Source: Teredinibacter purpureus
Lineage (GTDB): Bacteria; Pseudomonadota; Gammaproteobacteria; Pseudomonadales; Cellvibrionaceae
Assembly (NCBI RefSeq): GCF_014217335.1
Contig: NZ_CP060092.1
Coordinates: forward strand, 947,501 to 1,011,500
DNA: 64,000 nt
Reading direction: 5' to 3'
In this document: positions 37,043 through 46,189 of the stretch, piece by piece
Layout: every line of letters begins with the position of its first letter
How positions within the stretch are numbered: the stretch's first letter is position 1
Translations under genes and position numbers: made by a program
The notes under the pieces: generated by a model
Told to the model about the DNA's origin: nothing
Database searches by the model: none
What the model saw: the letters and a program-made list of their open reading frames with translations, nothing else

Positions 37043-39676
37043 ATGGCTAGCGTTATCGCTGAATATCAAAGGTTTTTGGAGGTGTTAGCAGTCAGACCTG
37101 TAGATGATGATATTCGTCGAATGGCAAACCTAGTATATTCAAACCTTCCGCACTTAGCACAGGTGGGCACTGCTCGTAGAGCTCGATCATCACGACTAGC
37201 TCCTATTGCAAAAAACCAATTTACAGAAACCTCCCCAGAGTTACCTGAATTTAATAATTTTAATGCTGATGGCCAGAATGTTGGCCGTCTGCATCAGTTA
37301 ACCGTAGGGCCATTTAGAGGGTTTACAACTCAAGAGATTTTTGACTTAAGTAAGCCAATTACTCTTGTCTATGGCGCCAACGGTACAGGGAAGAGTAGTT
37401 TTTGTGAGGCTCTAGAAACGGCGTTGTTGGGTTCTATAACTGAGGCCCAAGTAAAACGGATTGATCATAACACTTACTGTAGAAATGCAAGACTAGGGCG
37501 ATATATTCAACCCGTTATATCAACAGTAAATGAAAATAATCCTCCGGTTAATCTACAGCCAAATGAAGAAAAGTATAGATTTTGTTTTATTGAAAAAAAC
37601 AGGCTTGATGATTTTTCTCGAATTGCTTCAAGAACTCCAAGCGATCAAAGACAATTAATTGCTACGCTTTTTGGTATTGACCAATTTTCAGACTTTGTAA
37701 GAGGTTTTAACCCTTCTCTTGATGAAAACTTAAATCTCACTGGCCAACGAGCACAAGAGCTTGCAATAAGACGGCATGCATTGGCGAGTGCAGAAAAAGT
37801 AATTGAGGAATTCCCGCAGCGCCTTTCACAAATTAATTTAAATGAAGGACAAATTGCAGAAAGAATCCAGCCAGGAAGCAACTATGAAGCTGTTAAACTG
37901 TGGTTAGTTGGAAGTCAGGATCAGCAAGGTCGCCTTCCATATGTACAATCTCTGCTTGATGCCCCTACGCCAACGGTTTACGGCCTAACTTCAGAACAAC
38001 TTACATCTGGGTTTAATCTAGTATTCGCTATAAATAGTACATTGCAGGGCATTAACACTGAATTGGCTCGTCGTGCAGGTGAAGTTTCATATAAACAACT
38101 ATATGAATCAGTGCTCCAGTTATCCTCTTCAAATCCTCAAAACTGCCCTGCATGTGGCACTAACCTCCAGTCAGTAGTTAAAAATCCATATGAGGCTGCG
38201 GCCACTGGTCTTGAGCAACTTAGCGAACTAGCGAGTTTGCAAGAACAAGCAAAAGAACAAAATAACTCACTGAGTGAGTCGATGCGAAACTTACATCAAT
38301 TGATGTTCAATACGATTAATGCAGCAGCTCAAGTTTGCCCTCAAGTGCTCAGAGATAATGTGCTACCAGTTTTGCCAGCGGCATCAACTCCTCAATGGCT
38401 GCAGGCATGGGTTAATGACAATAATAAGTGTTGGAATGCATTGCTAAATCTATGCGCACACATTGAAAGATCAGATAGTGAAACTCGCAGAGCTATAGCT
38501 CAACGCCAACAGCTAGCTGAAGAAAGAGCTAGGCTTGATGGATATCGCATCGAGATAGAGAGAGCAAAATTAATACGACAAACTGCAGAAAGTGAACTTA
38601 CAGAAGCAAAAACAACTGTTGCTAATTTTGACGAGGCTAATAGAGAGCTAATTGAGTTAGTAGCTTCTGAGACACAAGTAGTCGAATTTCATAACAGAGT
38701 TAAAAGGTCATATGATGGGTTTTTACAGGAGATCCAATCATATCTACGCGATCTACCATCTCAATTGCTTCAAGGTTTGGGACAAAGAGCTCGCGACCTA
38801 TACAATTCATTCAATCGTGATGACTTACCAGTAGACTTATTACAAAGCCTTTGGCTACCAATTGCTGAAAATGGAAAAATTGAACTGGAGTTTCAGGGGC
38901 AATTGGGGGTTCGTTATGATGCGTTAACACTGCTCAGCGAAGGGCACATTAAGTGTTTGGGGTTAGCAATATTACTCGCTAAGAATATTGAGGAAGGTTG
39001 TCATCTCGTTATTTTTGATGACGTAGTAAATGCTATTGATGATGAGCATAGAAATGGGATCTGGAGAACATTCTTCGAAGATGGTTTACTGGATGGAAAA
39101 CAGGTCATCTTAACATCTCACGCTGAGGAATTTCTTCATAGAATCCAGCAAGAGCTTGGCACGGCACGAGTAGGTGATATAGCTTTGTATAAATTTCTGC
39201 CGCATCAAGGGGAGCATCATTTACGTGTTGACACTAACCCTCCCTCAAAGAATTATGTTCTTAAAGCCCAGCAGGCATTTGCTAATGATGATAAACGAGA
39301 AACTCTTTATTACTCTCGAGCAGCTATAGAAAGTCTAACGGATCGACTATGGACTTGGATAGGAAGGCGTGGAGATGGACGCATTGAACTTAAGCTTAGT
39401 GGGCCACGATCACCGTGGGAGTTGAACAATAAGTGCAATAAAATTCGTTCTTCTTTGAGAAGGAATCAGAATCCGTCTAATGCAATTATATCCTCGCTTA
39501 GAGGTCTAGATGCGTTGTTGGGTGTAGCTGGCAATTCAATAGAATGGGGATACCTAAATAGTGGAACTCATGATTCTCAGAGAGATGGCGAGTTCGACCG
39601 CTCGGCTGTTGAAACTATTGTCCAAGCTGTGAGTACTTTAGATCAAGCGTTAACGGAACTTCAAAATGGGCGATAA
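37043..39676 (+). CDS. SMC/Rad50-like AAA family ATPase (cassette 27)
   Basis: An 877-residue ATPase, by far the longest cassette gene here. Walker A is GANGTGKSS (111-119); a CPACG knuckle at 368-372 in the coiled-coil middle resembles a zinc hook; the ABC-type signature LSEGH is at 631-635, Walker B HLVIFDDVVNAID begins at 654 and an H-loop TSHAEEF follows. The C-terminal 170 residues form a separate helical domain with YYSRAAIESLTDRLW and YLNSGTHD, HEPN-like in layout. Such overcoming-length ATPases often belong to anti-phage systems, an inference; no second gene shares the cassette. Confidence 0.82.
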   Translation: MASVIAEYQRFLEVLAVRPVDDDIRRMANLVYSNLPHLAQVGTARRARSSRLAPIAKNQFTETSPELPEFNNFNADGQNVGRLHQLTVGPFRGFTTQEIFDLSKPITLVYGANGTGKSSFCEALETALLGSITEAQVKRIDHNTYCRNARLGRYIQPVISTVNENNPPVNLQPNEEKYRFCFIEKNRLDDFSRIASRTPSDQRQLIATLFGIDQFSDFVRGFNPSLDENLNLTGQRAQELAIRRHALASAEKVIEEFPQRLSQINLNEGQIAERIQPGSNYEAVKLWLVGSQDQQGRLPYVQSLLDAPTPTVYGLTSEQLTSGFNLVFAINSTLQGINTELARRAGEVSYKQLYESVLQLSSSNPQNCPACGTNLQSVVKNPYEAAATGLEQLSELASLQEQAKEQNNSLSESMRNLHQLMFNTINAAAQVCPQVLRDNVLPVLPAASTPQWLQAWVNDNNKCWNALLNLCAHIERSDSETRRAIAQRQQLAEERARLDGYRIEIERAKLIRQTAESELTEAKTTVANFDEANRELIELVASETQVVEFHNRVKRSYDGFLQEIQSYLRDLPSQLLQGLGQRARDLYNSFNRDDLPVDLLQSLWLPIAENGKIELEFQGQLGVRYDALTLLSEGHIKCLGLAILLAKNIEEGCHLVIFDDVVNAIDDEHRNGIWRTFFEDGLLDGKQVILTSHAEEFLHRIQQELGTARVGDIALYKFLPHQGEHHLRVDTNPPSKNYVLKAQQAFANDDKRETLYYSRAAIESLTDRLWTWIGRRGDGRIELKLSGPRSPWELNNKCNKIRSSLRRNQNPSNAIISSLRGLDALLGVAGNSIEWGYLNSGTHDSQRDGEFDRSAVETIVQAVSTLDQALTELQNGR

Positions 39677-39688
39677 ACAAGTAGCACA

Positions 39689-39742
39689 TAACAAGTCAAA
39701 GCACTCGGACGCAGCAAAGCTGCGCCGGTGTTTGAAGCGTTA
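39689..39742 (+). repeat. attC 27
   Basis: Only 54 bp, GTCAAAGCACTCGGACGCAG type with minimal loop (CAGCAAAGCTGCG). Confidence 0.9.
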
Positions 39743-39751
39743 TGAGTAGTC

Positions 39752-40132
39752 ATGGATAGAAAGTACCATCTTGAATTCGCGGGAGAAATAAGATTTGGCC
39801 CGCAATACTACGATTTAGAAATTTTGGGAAAGAAAGTCCCAAAGTACAATTATGGCTTTAACAGGGCCGAACTTGAAAATGGGCGGTACCTCGCGATTGA
39901 GGAATGGCTTACTACTGATTATCAAAAGGGGCCAATAACCAGAGTAGCGATTTTTGATTTAGAGAAAGGTCTAGTAAGTAGGCTAAAGATCGTAGATAAA
40001 GGGTTCGTAAGCAATTTTAAATTAATTAATGGCGTCTTTTCTTACCGCAAAGAGTTTCTTGCTAAGGGGAAGGTAGTTGAATCAGAGCTTGATTGGTCTT
40101 CTATTTGTAAGTGGGAGCCAGCAAACTCATAA
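39752..40132 (+). CDS. hypothetical protein (cassette 28)
   Basis: A 126-residue soluble, beta-rich protein (YDLEILGKKV, YLAIEEWLTT, TRVAIFDLEKG). Not recognised. Ends on the attC TAA. Confidence 0.58.
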   Translation: MDRKYHLEFAGEIRFGPQYYDLEILGKKVPKYNYGFNRAELENGRYLAIEEWLTTDYQKGPITRVAIFDLEKGLVSRLKIVDKGFVSNFKLINGVFSYRKEFLAKGKVVESELDWSSICKWEPANS

Positions 40133-40221
40133 CAAGTCAAAGCACTCGGACTTGGTAAAGCTGTCATCTTTTTTGTTCCAAAAAAGCCGCCAACTTCACC
40201 AAGCCGGTGTTTGAGGCGTTA
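40130..40221 (+). repeat. attC 28
   Basis: GTCAAAGCACTCGGACTTGG type, close to attC 21. Confidence 0.92.
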
Positions 40222-40237
40222 AGCATCAGGTATAAGA

Positions 40238-40594
40238 ATGTCCCATAAATATAATCCGGATCAATTGCCAGCGGGGTTTAAGTACCCGGAAGCGTTTAAA
40301 GCCGATACATTTGCAGACAATGGTTTATTTCCGTGGGTCGGAATTGATTGTGATTCTAAAGTAGGTCAGATGCTGCTAGGGCTAGTAAAAGAAGCAGGAA
40401 ATAATTTGATCCCATTTGCATCATTAGAGCTTGGCGATGGTGACGCAGCTTGTTTTGATGGTAATGATGTTTCAGGTGATCCATCTGTGATCATGCTGAT
40501 TTTGGATGGTTCTAGCCGAGCTTATGGTTTTAGCGATTTCAACGAATGGCTAATTAAAGCAAAACAAGACGCAAATAAATATTGTGCGCAGTAA
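40238..40594 (+). CDS. SMI1/KNR4 (SUKH)-like protein (cassette 29)
   Basis: A 118-residue soluble protein. The segment NLIPFASLELGDGDAACFD and the closing FNEWLIKAKQ match the end of the SMI1/KNR4 fold. SUKH proteins are often immunity proteins of contact-dependent or polymorphic toxins; no toxin lies in this cassette. The usual N-terminal part of the fold seems shortened. Confidence 0.58.
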   Translation: MSHKYNPDQLPAGFKYPEAFKADTFADNGLFPWVGIDCDSKVGQMLLGLVKEAGNNLIPFASLELGDGDAACFDGNDVSGDPSVIMLILDGSSRAYGFSDFNEWLIKAKQDANKYCAQ

Positions 40595-40599
40595 ATGCT

Positions 40600-40709
40600 T
40601 AACAAGGCGCTCCAATTGACACAGCGGTCTTCGTTCGTTTATGTGCATTCGCTGCGCTCATTGTTGCACAACACTCACTACAACCGCTGTGCAATTGAGC
40701 TTGGCGTTA
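40600..40709 (+). repeat. attC 29
   Basis: Inner arm GTGCATTCGCTGCGCTCATTG; outer arms pair CTCCAATTG / CAATTGAG. Confidence 0.9.
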
Positions 40710-40721
40710 TGCACGGTGAAT

Positions 40722-41090
40722 ATGAAGTACGAAAATTTACTCAGCCCTTTAGAGTTTGAAGATGATGTCACTGTTGAGGTCGCAGCTATATCATCTGAAC
40801 TATTGCCAGGGCCAATCTCTGAAGATAATTGGGTGCATTTGTCCGAGCGGTTGTGGAATAGGGTTTTGTTCCTAGGCCAAGCTTACGAACTGCATTTCTC
40901 TCAAGTTATAGAGCCTGTAATTGACACAGTTTTGGGACCTGAACAATGCGAGTCACTTCTGGAGGAGTTAGAATTTTTACAGCATGTATCTACGGATCCT
41001 GCGTTAGATAAAACTATAACTTCTCTTGCAAATGAGTGTGGCAAAGTAATAAATAGGGTTGGTATGCGGCTTGTTCTCAGCCCGCCTTAA
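40722..41090 (+). CDS. hypothetical protein (cassette 30)
   Basis: A 122-residue acidic helical protein (MKYENLLSPLEFEDD). The start is taken after the attC. Not recognised. Confidence 0.55.
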   Translation: MKYENLLSPLEFEDDVTVEVAAISSELLPGPISEDNWVHLSERLWNRVLFLGQAYELHFSQVIEPVIDTVLGPEQCESLLEELEFLQHVSTDPALDKTITSLANECGKVINRVGMRLVLSPP

Positions 41091-41097
41091 AAATGCA

Positions 41098-41205
41098 TAA
41101 CAAAATTATCAATAGGACAAAATTTGCTTCGCTTCGTTTTGGGGTGGCTTCGCCACTTTACCCCAAAACTCCACTACACAAACTTTGCCTATTATAATGG
41201 CGTTA
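41098..41205 (+). repeat. attC 30
   Basis: GGGGTGGCTTCGCCACTTTACCCC type. Confidence 0.92.
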
Positions 41206-41214
41206 GCGGTACAT

Positions 41215-41673
41215 ATGAAATACCAGTTATCCGAAGAATACATAAAGAAGAGAAAGAGAGGGATGCTTGTAGCTGCATTTATGTTTGGAGCTGTAGCTGT
41301 GTTTCTTTCAATTCTTGGTGTTGCCACTAAAAACTACGGAATGTTCGTGGGTCTAATTTTCCTAGTTATGGCTTGGCAATATTACAGAGGCATGAAAACT
41401 TGGGTAGCAAACGCAGAGAAGCTGCGATTTGGCTTCGATCGTCAAAGCTTGTTGTTTTCTGGTTCGGAATTCGAAAGCAAAATGGCGCTTAGTTCTGTAA
41501 AGAAGGTAGTGGTACAAACTAGAAAAAATCACCCTATATCGGTATTACTTTTCCCCGCATCTGGCTCGCTGGAAAAGTTTGAAGGCATCGATGATATGCC
41601 GTCTTTCGTGGGCAGTATTAAAGGTATCGTTGGTGATTCTAAGGTTAAATATGCGCGTTTCTTCCACCGCTAA
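41215..41673 (+). CDS. hypothetical membrane protein (cassette 31)
   Basis: A 152-residue protein with two adjacent transmembrane helices (about residues 17-37 and 41-57) and a soluble C-terminal part with PH-like strands (LRFGFDRQSLLFSG, ALSSVKKVVVQ). Not recognised. Ends on the attC TAA. Confidence 0.6.
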   Translation: MKYQLSEEYIKKRKRGMLVAAFMFGAVAVFLSILGVATKNYGMFVGLIFLVMAWQYYRGMKTWVANAEKLRFGFDRQSLLFSGSEFESKMALSSVKKVVVQTRKNHPISVLLFPASGSLEKFEGIDDMPSFVGSIKGIVGDSKVKYARFFHR

Positions 41674-41775
41674 CAAGGCTATCAAATTGACAGCTTTTCC
41701 ATCGATTGTTTTGTGGTTTTACGCTACGCTACCACAAAACAATCAACTCCAAAACTGCAATTTATAGCGGCGTTA
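41671..41775 (+). repeat. attC 31
   Basis: TTGTGGTTTTACGCTACGCTACCACAA inner hairpin (arm written in part of the site 41709-41735). Confidence 0.92.
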
Positions 41776-41809
41776 GCTGAAAAATAATTATTAACCATAG
41801 GAGTAAAAA

Positions 41810-42340
41810 ATGAAGAAAATATTTTTATTAGTAATAATGGTGTCTCTGGCTGCCTGTTCGACGATGCAGCCACCAAGATATTCGATATCTGTTGATAATG
41901 TTCAAGCTTTAAAGGAATACGAGAATGTAAGTCTTATGGTTTCGGATTTTACGCAAAGTACGCCCTTTAATTCATCTTGCCGATTGATGGGGCCAATAGA
42001 GCCTGCAGATGGCCTTACATTTCCAGAATTTATTGGTAAGGCATTCAACGACGAATTGAAGATGGCAGGTATTTACTCTGAAACAGGAACAAAAATTTCA
42101 GGCGATATCACTAAAGTAGATTTTTCATCTACTAGTGGTCTTACAAATGGTTTTTGGGATATCTCGATTGTTTTAAAGTCTTCTAATGGTAATTCCATTG
42201 CGGCTAGTAATAAATACACATTTAAAAGCGGATTTGATGCTATAACTGCATGCAATGCTACGGCAGATGCTCTATCTCCAGCTGTCCAAGATCTTATTCA
42301 AAGTGCAGTAACAAATCCAGAGTTCAAAAAATTACTGTAA
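41810..42340 (+). CDS. hypothetical lipoprotein (cassette 32)
   Basis: A 176-residue lipoprotein (lipobox LAAC, C16). The mature part (ISVDNVQALKEYENVSLM, FIGKAFNDELKMAG) resembles periplasmic lipoproteins of unknown role with a swapped strand-helix repeat. AGGAG lies before the ATG. Confidence 0.62.
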   Translation: MKKIFLLVIMVSLAACSTMQPPRYSISVDNVQALKEYENVSLMVSDFTQSTPFNSSCRLMGPIEPADGLTFPEFIGKAFNDELKMAGIYSETGTKISGDITKVDFSSTSGLTNGFWDISIVLKSSNGNSIAASNKYTFKSGFDAITACNATADALSPAVQDLIQSAVTNPEFKKLL

Positions 42341-42345
42341 TCAGC

Positions 42346-42453
42346 TAACAAGTGTATGCACACGACAAAAACTGCGTCGCTCCGCTTGTGTATGGGCTCC
42401 GCCCATTTTACACAAACTACACGCCACAGTTTTTGCGTGTGATACAGGCGTTA
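42346..42453 (+). repeat. attC 32
   Basis: TGTGTATGGGCTCCGCCCAT inner arm; related to attC 7. Confidence 0.9.
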
Positions 42454-42835
42454 CTTGTCTATTAAAAAAAGTTTGGTGTGTAGTTAAGTTTCAGTAGGGT
42501 GTTCCTAAATTCGTTACCCTCCATCAAGTTTAGGTAAGCCACCTTTGGTCGCTTACAACGTGCTTCGTAAAAGGTAGATTTGGTAATCCGGTAAAGCTTC
42601 GTTGCAAAAAAGCGCAACCAAGCTTTACCTAGCAAAGGGAGTTTTCGGCTTATTCCTCCCGTTTGTTCCTTTCTGTTGGTTGCCATAATCACTTGTTGTT
42701 TTGGGTCAATTTTATGCCTTCTGTTTTGGCTATCCCACGGTTATAGTTGGGTCTAACCAAAGCTTCAGGCTTTTTAAAAAAATACAGCAATTGGCGTAGC
42801 AGCGTAGTTAAAAGTGAGTAGGTGTTTGGTACAAG
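42454..42835 (+). other. non-coding cassette body with strong hairpin (cassette 33)
   Basis: No plus-strand gene. A 16-base stem with one mismatch, GGTAAAGCTTCGTTGC (42590-42605) with GCGCAACCAAGCTTTACC (42612-42629), stands out. A 76-codon minus-strand frame overlaps it but has no support. Confidence 0.5.
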
Positions 42836-42948
42836 TAACAAATCGCTGCACACGGACGCATATTGCTACGCTCGTTTTTATGTATGTCGCGGTGCTCCAT
42901 TTTACATAAAAACGCTCTCCGCAATATGCGCCGGTGAGCTCGGCGTTA
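42836..42948 (+). repeat. attC 33
   Basis: Almost identical to attC 5. Confidence 0.92.
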
Positions 42949-43260
42949 GAAAGTGCTTCGGGTTAAAAGAATAAAATAAATTATTAGTGGTTTTAACTTT
43001 AAGTAAAAGTACTGTAGAGCACACGAATAATTGGTTTTTACATCAAGGATAGTAGGCGATTAAGGTAGGTTAAGTGCAACCACAATTGTTACTGGTGGTT
43101 TATTGTTGCCTGTAATATTGCGGTATTTGTTCAGGCTTTAAAGCAAAAGCATTACGGTGCTAAACTGGTAATAACGTAGGGGCCGTGAGCGGCCTATACA
43201 AAAATTACAACTTATGTAGTCTTGGCTGGTAGGGCATACTACGTAGTAGAGTCGGCGTTC
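42949..43260 (+). other. non-coding cassette body (cassette 34)
   Basis: No credible gene on either strand. A small GGCCGTGAGCGGCC hairpin lies near 43181-43195. It is AT-rich and could hold a promoter for the downstream acetyltransferase. Confidence 0.45.
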
Positions 43261-43392
43261 TAACAATACGCTCAAACACCGCTCCGGCCTTCGGCCTCCA
43301 CTGGACGCCCAATGCTACGCTTGTTTGTGCATTTACTTCGTAAATTATTGCACAAACCAGCTACACATTGTGCGCCGTTTAGCTCAGCGTTA
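43261..43392 (+). repeat. attC 34
   Basis: 132 bp; near-identical to attC 36. Outer arms GCTCAAACACCG-type, inner TGTGCATTTACTTCGTAAATT. Confidence 0.9.
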
Positions 43393-43413
43393 TGCATCAA
43401 AACGAGTGATCGA

Positions 43414-43911
43414 GTGAAACTGGAATCAGCGAATATAAATGAAGCACAAAGGATTAATGATCTCTTAAATTTAGCTTATCGCGGTAAGAAAGGATGGACT
43501 ACCGAAGCCAGTTTAGTTGATGGTGATCGTTCCAACATCTCTGACGTTAAGCTATCTATCGAGAACTCGATCTTTCTAATATACAAAAACAATGCTGATT
43601 TAGTTGCTTGTATTTGTTTGGAGCCAAAAGGGGATGAAGTTTACATCGGTTCATTTGCCGTTCATCCTGATCATCAAGCTGAAGGCTTAGGAAAATCAAT
43701 ATTGAGAGCAGCAGAAACGTACGCCATCAATGAGCTAAATTCCAGAAAATTTATAATGGTCGTTCTCTCAAAACGTACAGAGCTCATTGCTTTCTATGAG
43801 CGTCGCGGTTATCAGCGGTCGGGACTAAATAAAGAGTATCCATTGCACTTAAATGTTGGCATACCAAAGATTAATGGTTTAACTATTGAGCAGTTGTATA
43901 AAAATGCATAA
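43414..43911 (+). CDS. GNAT family N-acetyltransferase (cassette 35)
   Basis: A 165-residue acetyltransferase. Motif A (FAVHPDHQAEGLGKSIL) gives the acetyl-CoA pyrophosphate loop QAEGLG, and the end has AFYERRGYQRSG, the usual GNAT C-terminal strand. The GTG at 43414 is the first start after the attC. The acceptor is unknown; GNAT cassettes are common in chromosomal integrons. Ends on the attC TAA. Confidence 0.85.
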   Translation: MKLESANINEAQRINDLLNLAYRGKKGWTTEASLVDGDRSNISDVKLSIENSIFLIYKNNADLVACICLEPKGDEVYIGSFAVHPDHQAEGLGKSILRAAETYAINELNSRKFIMVVLSKRTELIAFYERRGYQRSGLNKEYPLHLNVGIPKINGLTIEQLYKNA

Positions 43912-43992
43912 CAATCGCAACCATGCTCGCTACACTTCGTTCCGCTGGACCTCCGTAAGCTGCGCTTACTCCGGCCCATGTTGCGGGCGTTA
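43909..43992 (+). repeat. attC 35
   Basis: 84 bp; inner GTAAGCTGCGCTTAC hairpin. Confidence 0.9.
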
Positions 43993-44012
43993 GGCACACT
44001 TCGAGATTAACC

Positions 44013-44372
44013 ATGACTATTGATAATATTGAGAGTATTTCCGTAATTGCGGCTTCGTGGGTAGGAATAATCTGTGGTATATCTGCTCTGTTTAACAAAG
44101 GCGCATCTAACCCCGAAGAAAGGAAAGATAGAGGAAATAATACATCGAATAAATATACCTTATTAGTTCTTTTAAAATTTATAAGAGTTTACATTCTTAG
44201 TATTATCGCTTTCATTCTTGTTGTAAGTAAAATTGTTATATCAACGAAATCTGTTTCAATTGTGGATGTGGTCGCGACTTCATCGTGTATAGGTGCAATC
44301 GTCTTTATGTTAGTGGTTTGTGTATATAAATACACACTATGGAAAACCATGAGGAATATGGGGGATTACTAA
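44013..44372 (+). CDS. hypothetical membrane protein with three helices (cassette 36)
   Basis: A 119-residue protein with hydrophobic segments near residues 8-27, 50-72 and 85-107. Not recognised. Confidence 0.58.
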   Translation: MTIDNIESISVIAASWVGIICGISALFNKGASNPEERKDRGNNTSNKYTLLVLLKFIRVYILSIIAFILVVSKIVISTKSVSIVDVVATSSCIGAIVFMLVVCVYKYTLWKTMRNMGDY

Positions 44373-44377
44373 ATGCC

Positions 44378-44509
44378 TAACAATACGCTAAAACACCGTT
44401 TCGGCCTTCGGCCTACACTGGACGCCCAATGCTACGCTTGTTTGTGCATTTGCTTCGCAAATTATTGCACAAACCAGCTACACATTGTGCGCCGTTTAGC
44501 TCAGCGTTA
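44378..44509 (+). repeat. attC 36
   Basis: Near-identical to attC 34, differing in a few paired positions. Confidence 0.9.
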
Positions 44510-44522
44510 TGTGAGTTAAGCA

Positions 44523-44861
44523 TTGAACCAATTATTATTGATATTGTTGATCTTTGTAACCACAACAGCTTTGGGTGATGACTGTGCAAATAGATATTTA
44601 ACGTTGGAATCCCCAACGTTGCCTGCCAGTGTCACTGCACAACATACATTAATTAAGTACGGCCCTTGTGATGTGAAAGTAAAATTTAGGCTGTCAGAAC
44701 TAGGAGTGGCCTCTATTATCGAAGCCACAGTAACGAAGGATAGATGTAAGATTTTTCTGTCTTCTGCAAGTGCTGCATTAGATGGAAGCAAGTTTTCCAA
44801 AGGGAAGGTCGCAGATAGCTGCACTATCAATTTTACAATGGATGTGGATCTTGAAGAGTAA
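44523..44861 (+). CDS. hypothetical secreted protein (cassette 37)
   Basis: A 112-residue exported protein with a signal peptide (LLLILLIFVTTTALG) and four cysteines in the mature part. The start would be TTG at 44523; no ATG exists that keeps the signal peptide. Not recognised. Confidence 0.52.
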   Translation: MNQLLLILLIFVTTTALGDDCANRYLTLESPTLPASVTAQHTLIKYGPCDVKVKFRLSELGVASIIEATVTKDRCKIFLSSASAALDGSKFSKGKVADSCTINFTMDVDLEE

Positions 44862-44887
44862 GCTAATTCGGTTAATGGCCAGTCACA

Positions 44888-45001
44888 TAACAAGCCGCTG
44901 CACGCTGACACATACTGCTACGCTCGTTTTTGTGTCAGTCGCTTCGCTCCATTGTCACACAAAAACGCTCTCCGCAGCATGTGCAGGTGAGCGGAGCGTT
45001 A
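44888..45001 (+). repeat. attC 37
   Basis: GTGTCAGTCGCTTCGCTCCATTG inner arm; distantly like attC 5. Confidence 0.9.
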
Positions 45002-45013
45002 TGTGGCCAAGGT

Positions 45014-45289
45014 ATGAGATATATATTTTTAGCATCAATTTTATTTTCTCAATCGGCGATAGCTTGCCTATGCAATAATGAAGTGGTTTTTTATACGGGT
45101 GCTAAGGCTATTGAAGCCAAGTATCCAGAGTATAAAATTACTCGAGAAGAGTATGAGGCCGTTGAATTAGACAAGAAGTGGATGGTTCTTAGGAAAGAGC
45201 ATGTATATAAAGAAAACCCAAGAGAATATCCAAGGGCATTCATATCAAAAGAGGGCTGCAAACTTGATAAAGTATTTTGGTCTAAGTAA
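45014..45289 (+). CDS. hypothetical secreted protein (cassette 38)
   Basis: A 91-residue exported protein (signal peptide FLASILFSQSAIA, then CLCNN). The upstream frame lies in the preceding attC, so the ATG at 45014 is used. Not recognised. Confidence 0.52.
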   Translation: MRYIFLASILFSQSAIACLCNNEVVFYTGAKAIEAKYPEYKITREEYEAVELDKKWMVLRKEHVYKENPREYPRAFISKEGCKLDKVFWSK

Positions 45290-45294
45290 GCACA

Positions 45295-45382
45295 TAACAA
45301 GTTTAGCCAGCATCGCCCCTTCGGGGCTGGACCTCCGTTTCGGCGCTTCGCGCCTACACTGCGGCCGCTGCTAAAGGCGTTA
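45295..45382 (+). repeat. attC 38
   Basis: 88 bp; CCCCTTCGGGG and GGCGCTTCGCGCC hairpins. Confidence 0.9.
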
Positions 45383-45392
45383 GGAGAGAGCA

Positions 45393-46172
45393 TTGATCGA
45401 AGAGTTTTCATTGGCCCTAAAAAAATCAGGATTTGAAATATCAGATTGGGGGTATGATAAATATAAAAGAGACGATTGGTTCTCTAGGCATATCGATATC
45501 CTAAGAACGCCTTTTCCGGATAAATATTTAATTGAATTGAAAATTGGTTGGGGCAACGGTTACGCGTCCAATAAAATACCTCCCCGAATCAAAGATTTTG
45601 GCAATTGTTATCTTAACGATCTCGGCGTAAATTGGTTGCATCCAGATTATCCTGAAAAATTTGAGGGATATTTGTTTGGCAAAGATGATATTGATTTCAT
45701 TTCAGGCCAGGGAATCCATTTCATCAGTAGGTGGTTCGACCTTCACACATCCTTGGAATTTTTAATCGGGCTCGCTGAGTACCAAGGTAAATTTAAGTCA
45801 AATATTCCTTATGAAATCTATAGTTACCTTGGTTTCGCTAGCAACTCAGGCACGAAGAACTACGACGGTCTCGCATTTTTATATGCCATGAAAGGCGAAT
45901 ATAAAAAAGCACTTAATTACTTATCACGCTATGGTGTAAGTGATCATAGTGGATGCGAGTGGACAATGGAGTTTAATGAAGACCTAAATCTTGATAGATC
46001 TAGAATTGTAAAGCCCTATGACTATCGGTCCAAGTATACTCGCTGTGGCGGTATCTTTCTTGATGAAAATGCGGATCAACATAGAAAAGAATTGTTTAAT
46101 TGCGCGACGGAACGGGTAATATCTCCTAACAATTCAAGTAAGAAGGACGCCGCAAGCGGCGCCTCTTCTTGA
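45393..46172 (+). CDS. hypothetical protein (cassette 39)
   Basis: A 259-residue soluble protein rich in aromatic residues (SDWGYDKYKRDDWFS). TTG start with AGGAGAG six bases upstream. The last 15 residues are encoded inside its attC, which keeps the reading frame open almost to the GCGTTA box. Not recognised. Confidence 0.6.
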   Translation: MIEEFSLALKKSGFEISDWGYDKYKRDDWFSRHIDILRTPFPDKYLIELKIGWGNGYASNKIPPRIKDFGNCYLNDLGVNWLHPDYPEKFEGYLFGKDDIDFISGQGIHFISRWFDLHTSLEFLIGLAEYQGKFKSNIPYEIYSYLGFASNSGTKNYDGLAFLYAMKGEYKKALNYLSRYGVSDHSGCEWTMEFNEDLNLDRSRIVKPYDYRSKYTRCGGIFLDENADQHRKELFNCATERVISPNNSSKKDAASGASS

Positions 46173-46179
46173 GGCGTTA
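46127..46179 (+). repeat. attC 39
   Basis: Very short, 53 bp; inner CGCCGCAAGCGGCG hairpin. Confidence 0.88.
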
Positions 46180-46189
46180 AAGGCTGTTC

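Noticed and set aside
40641..40721. N-terminal extensions of cassette genes reading back through the preceding attC (also at 43312, 44930, 53537, 56165, 58069)
   Set aside because: These residues (often C(I/N)RCAQ-like) are encoded by the attC palindrome and differ only with the site; starts after the site are more likely.
42462..42692. 76-codon minus-strand frame in a gene-less cassette
   Set aside because: Overlaps a strong hairpin, low complexity of evidence, no ribosome site.
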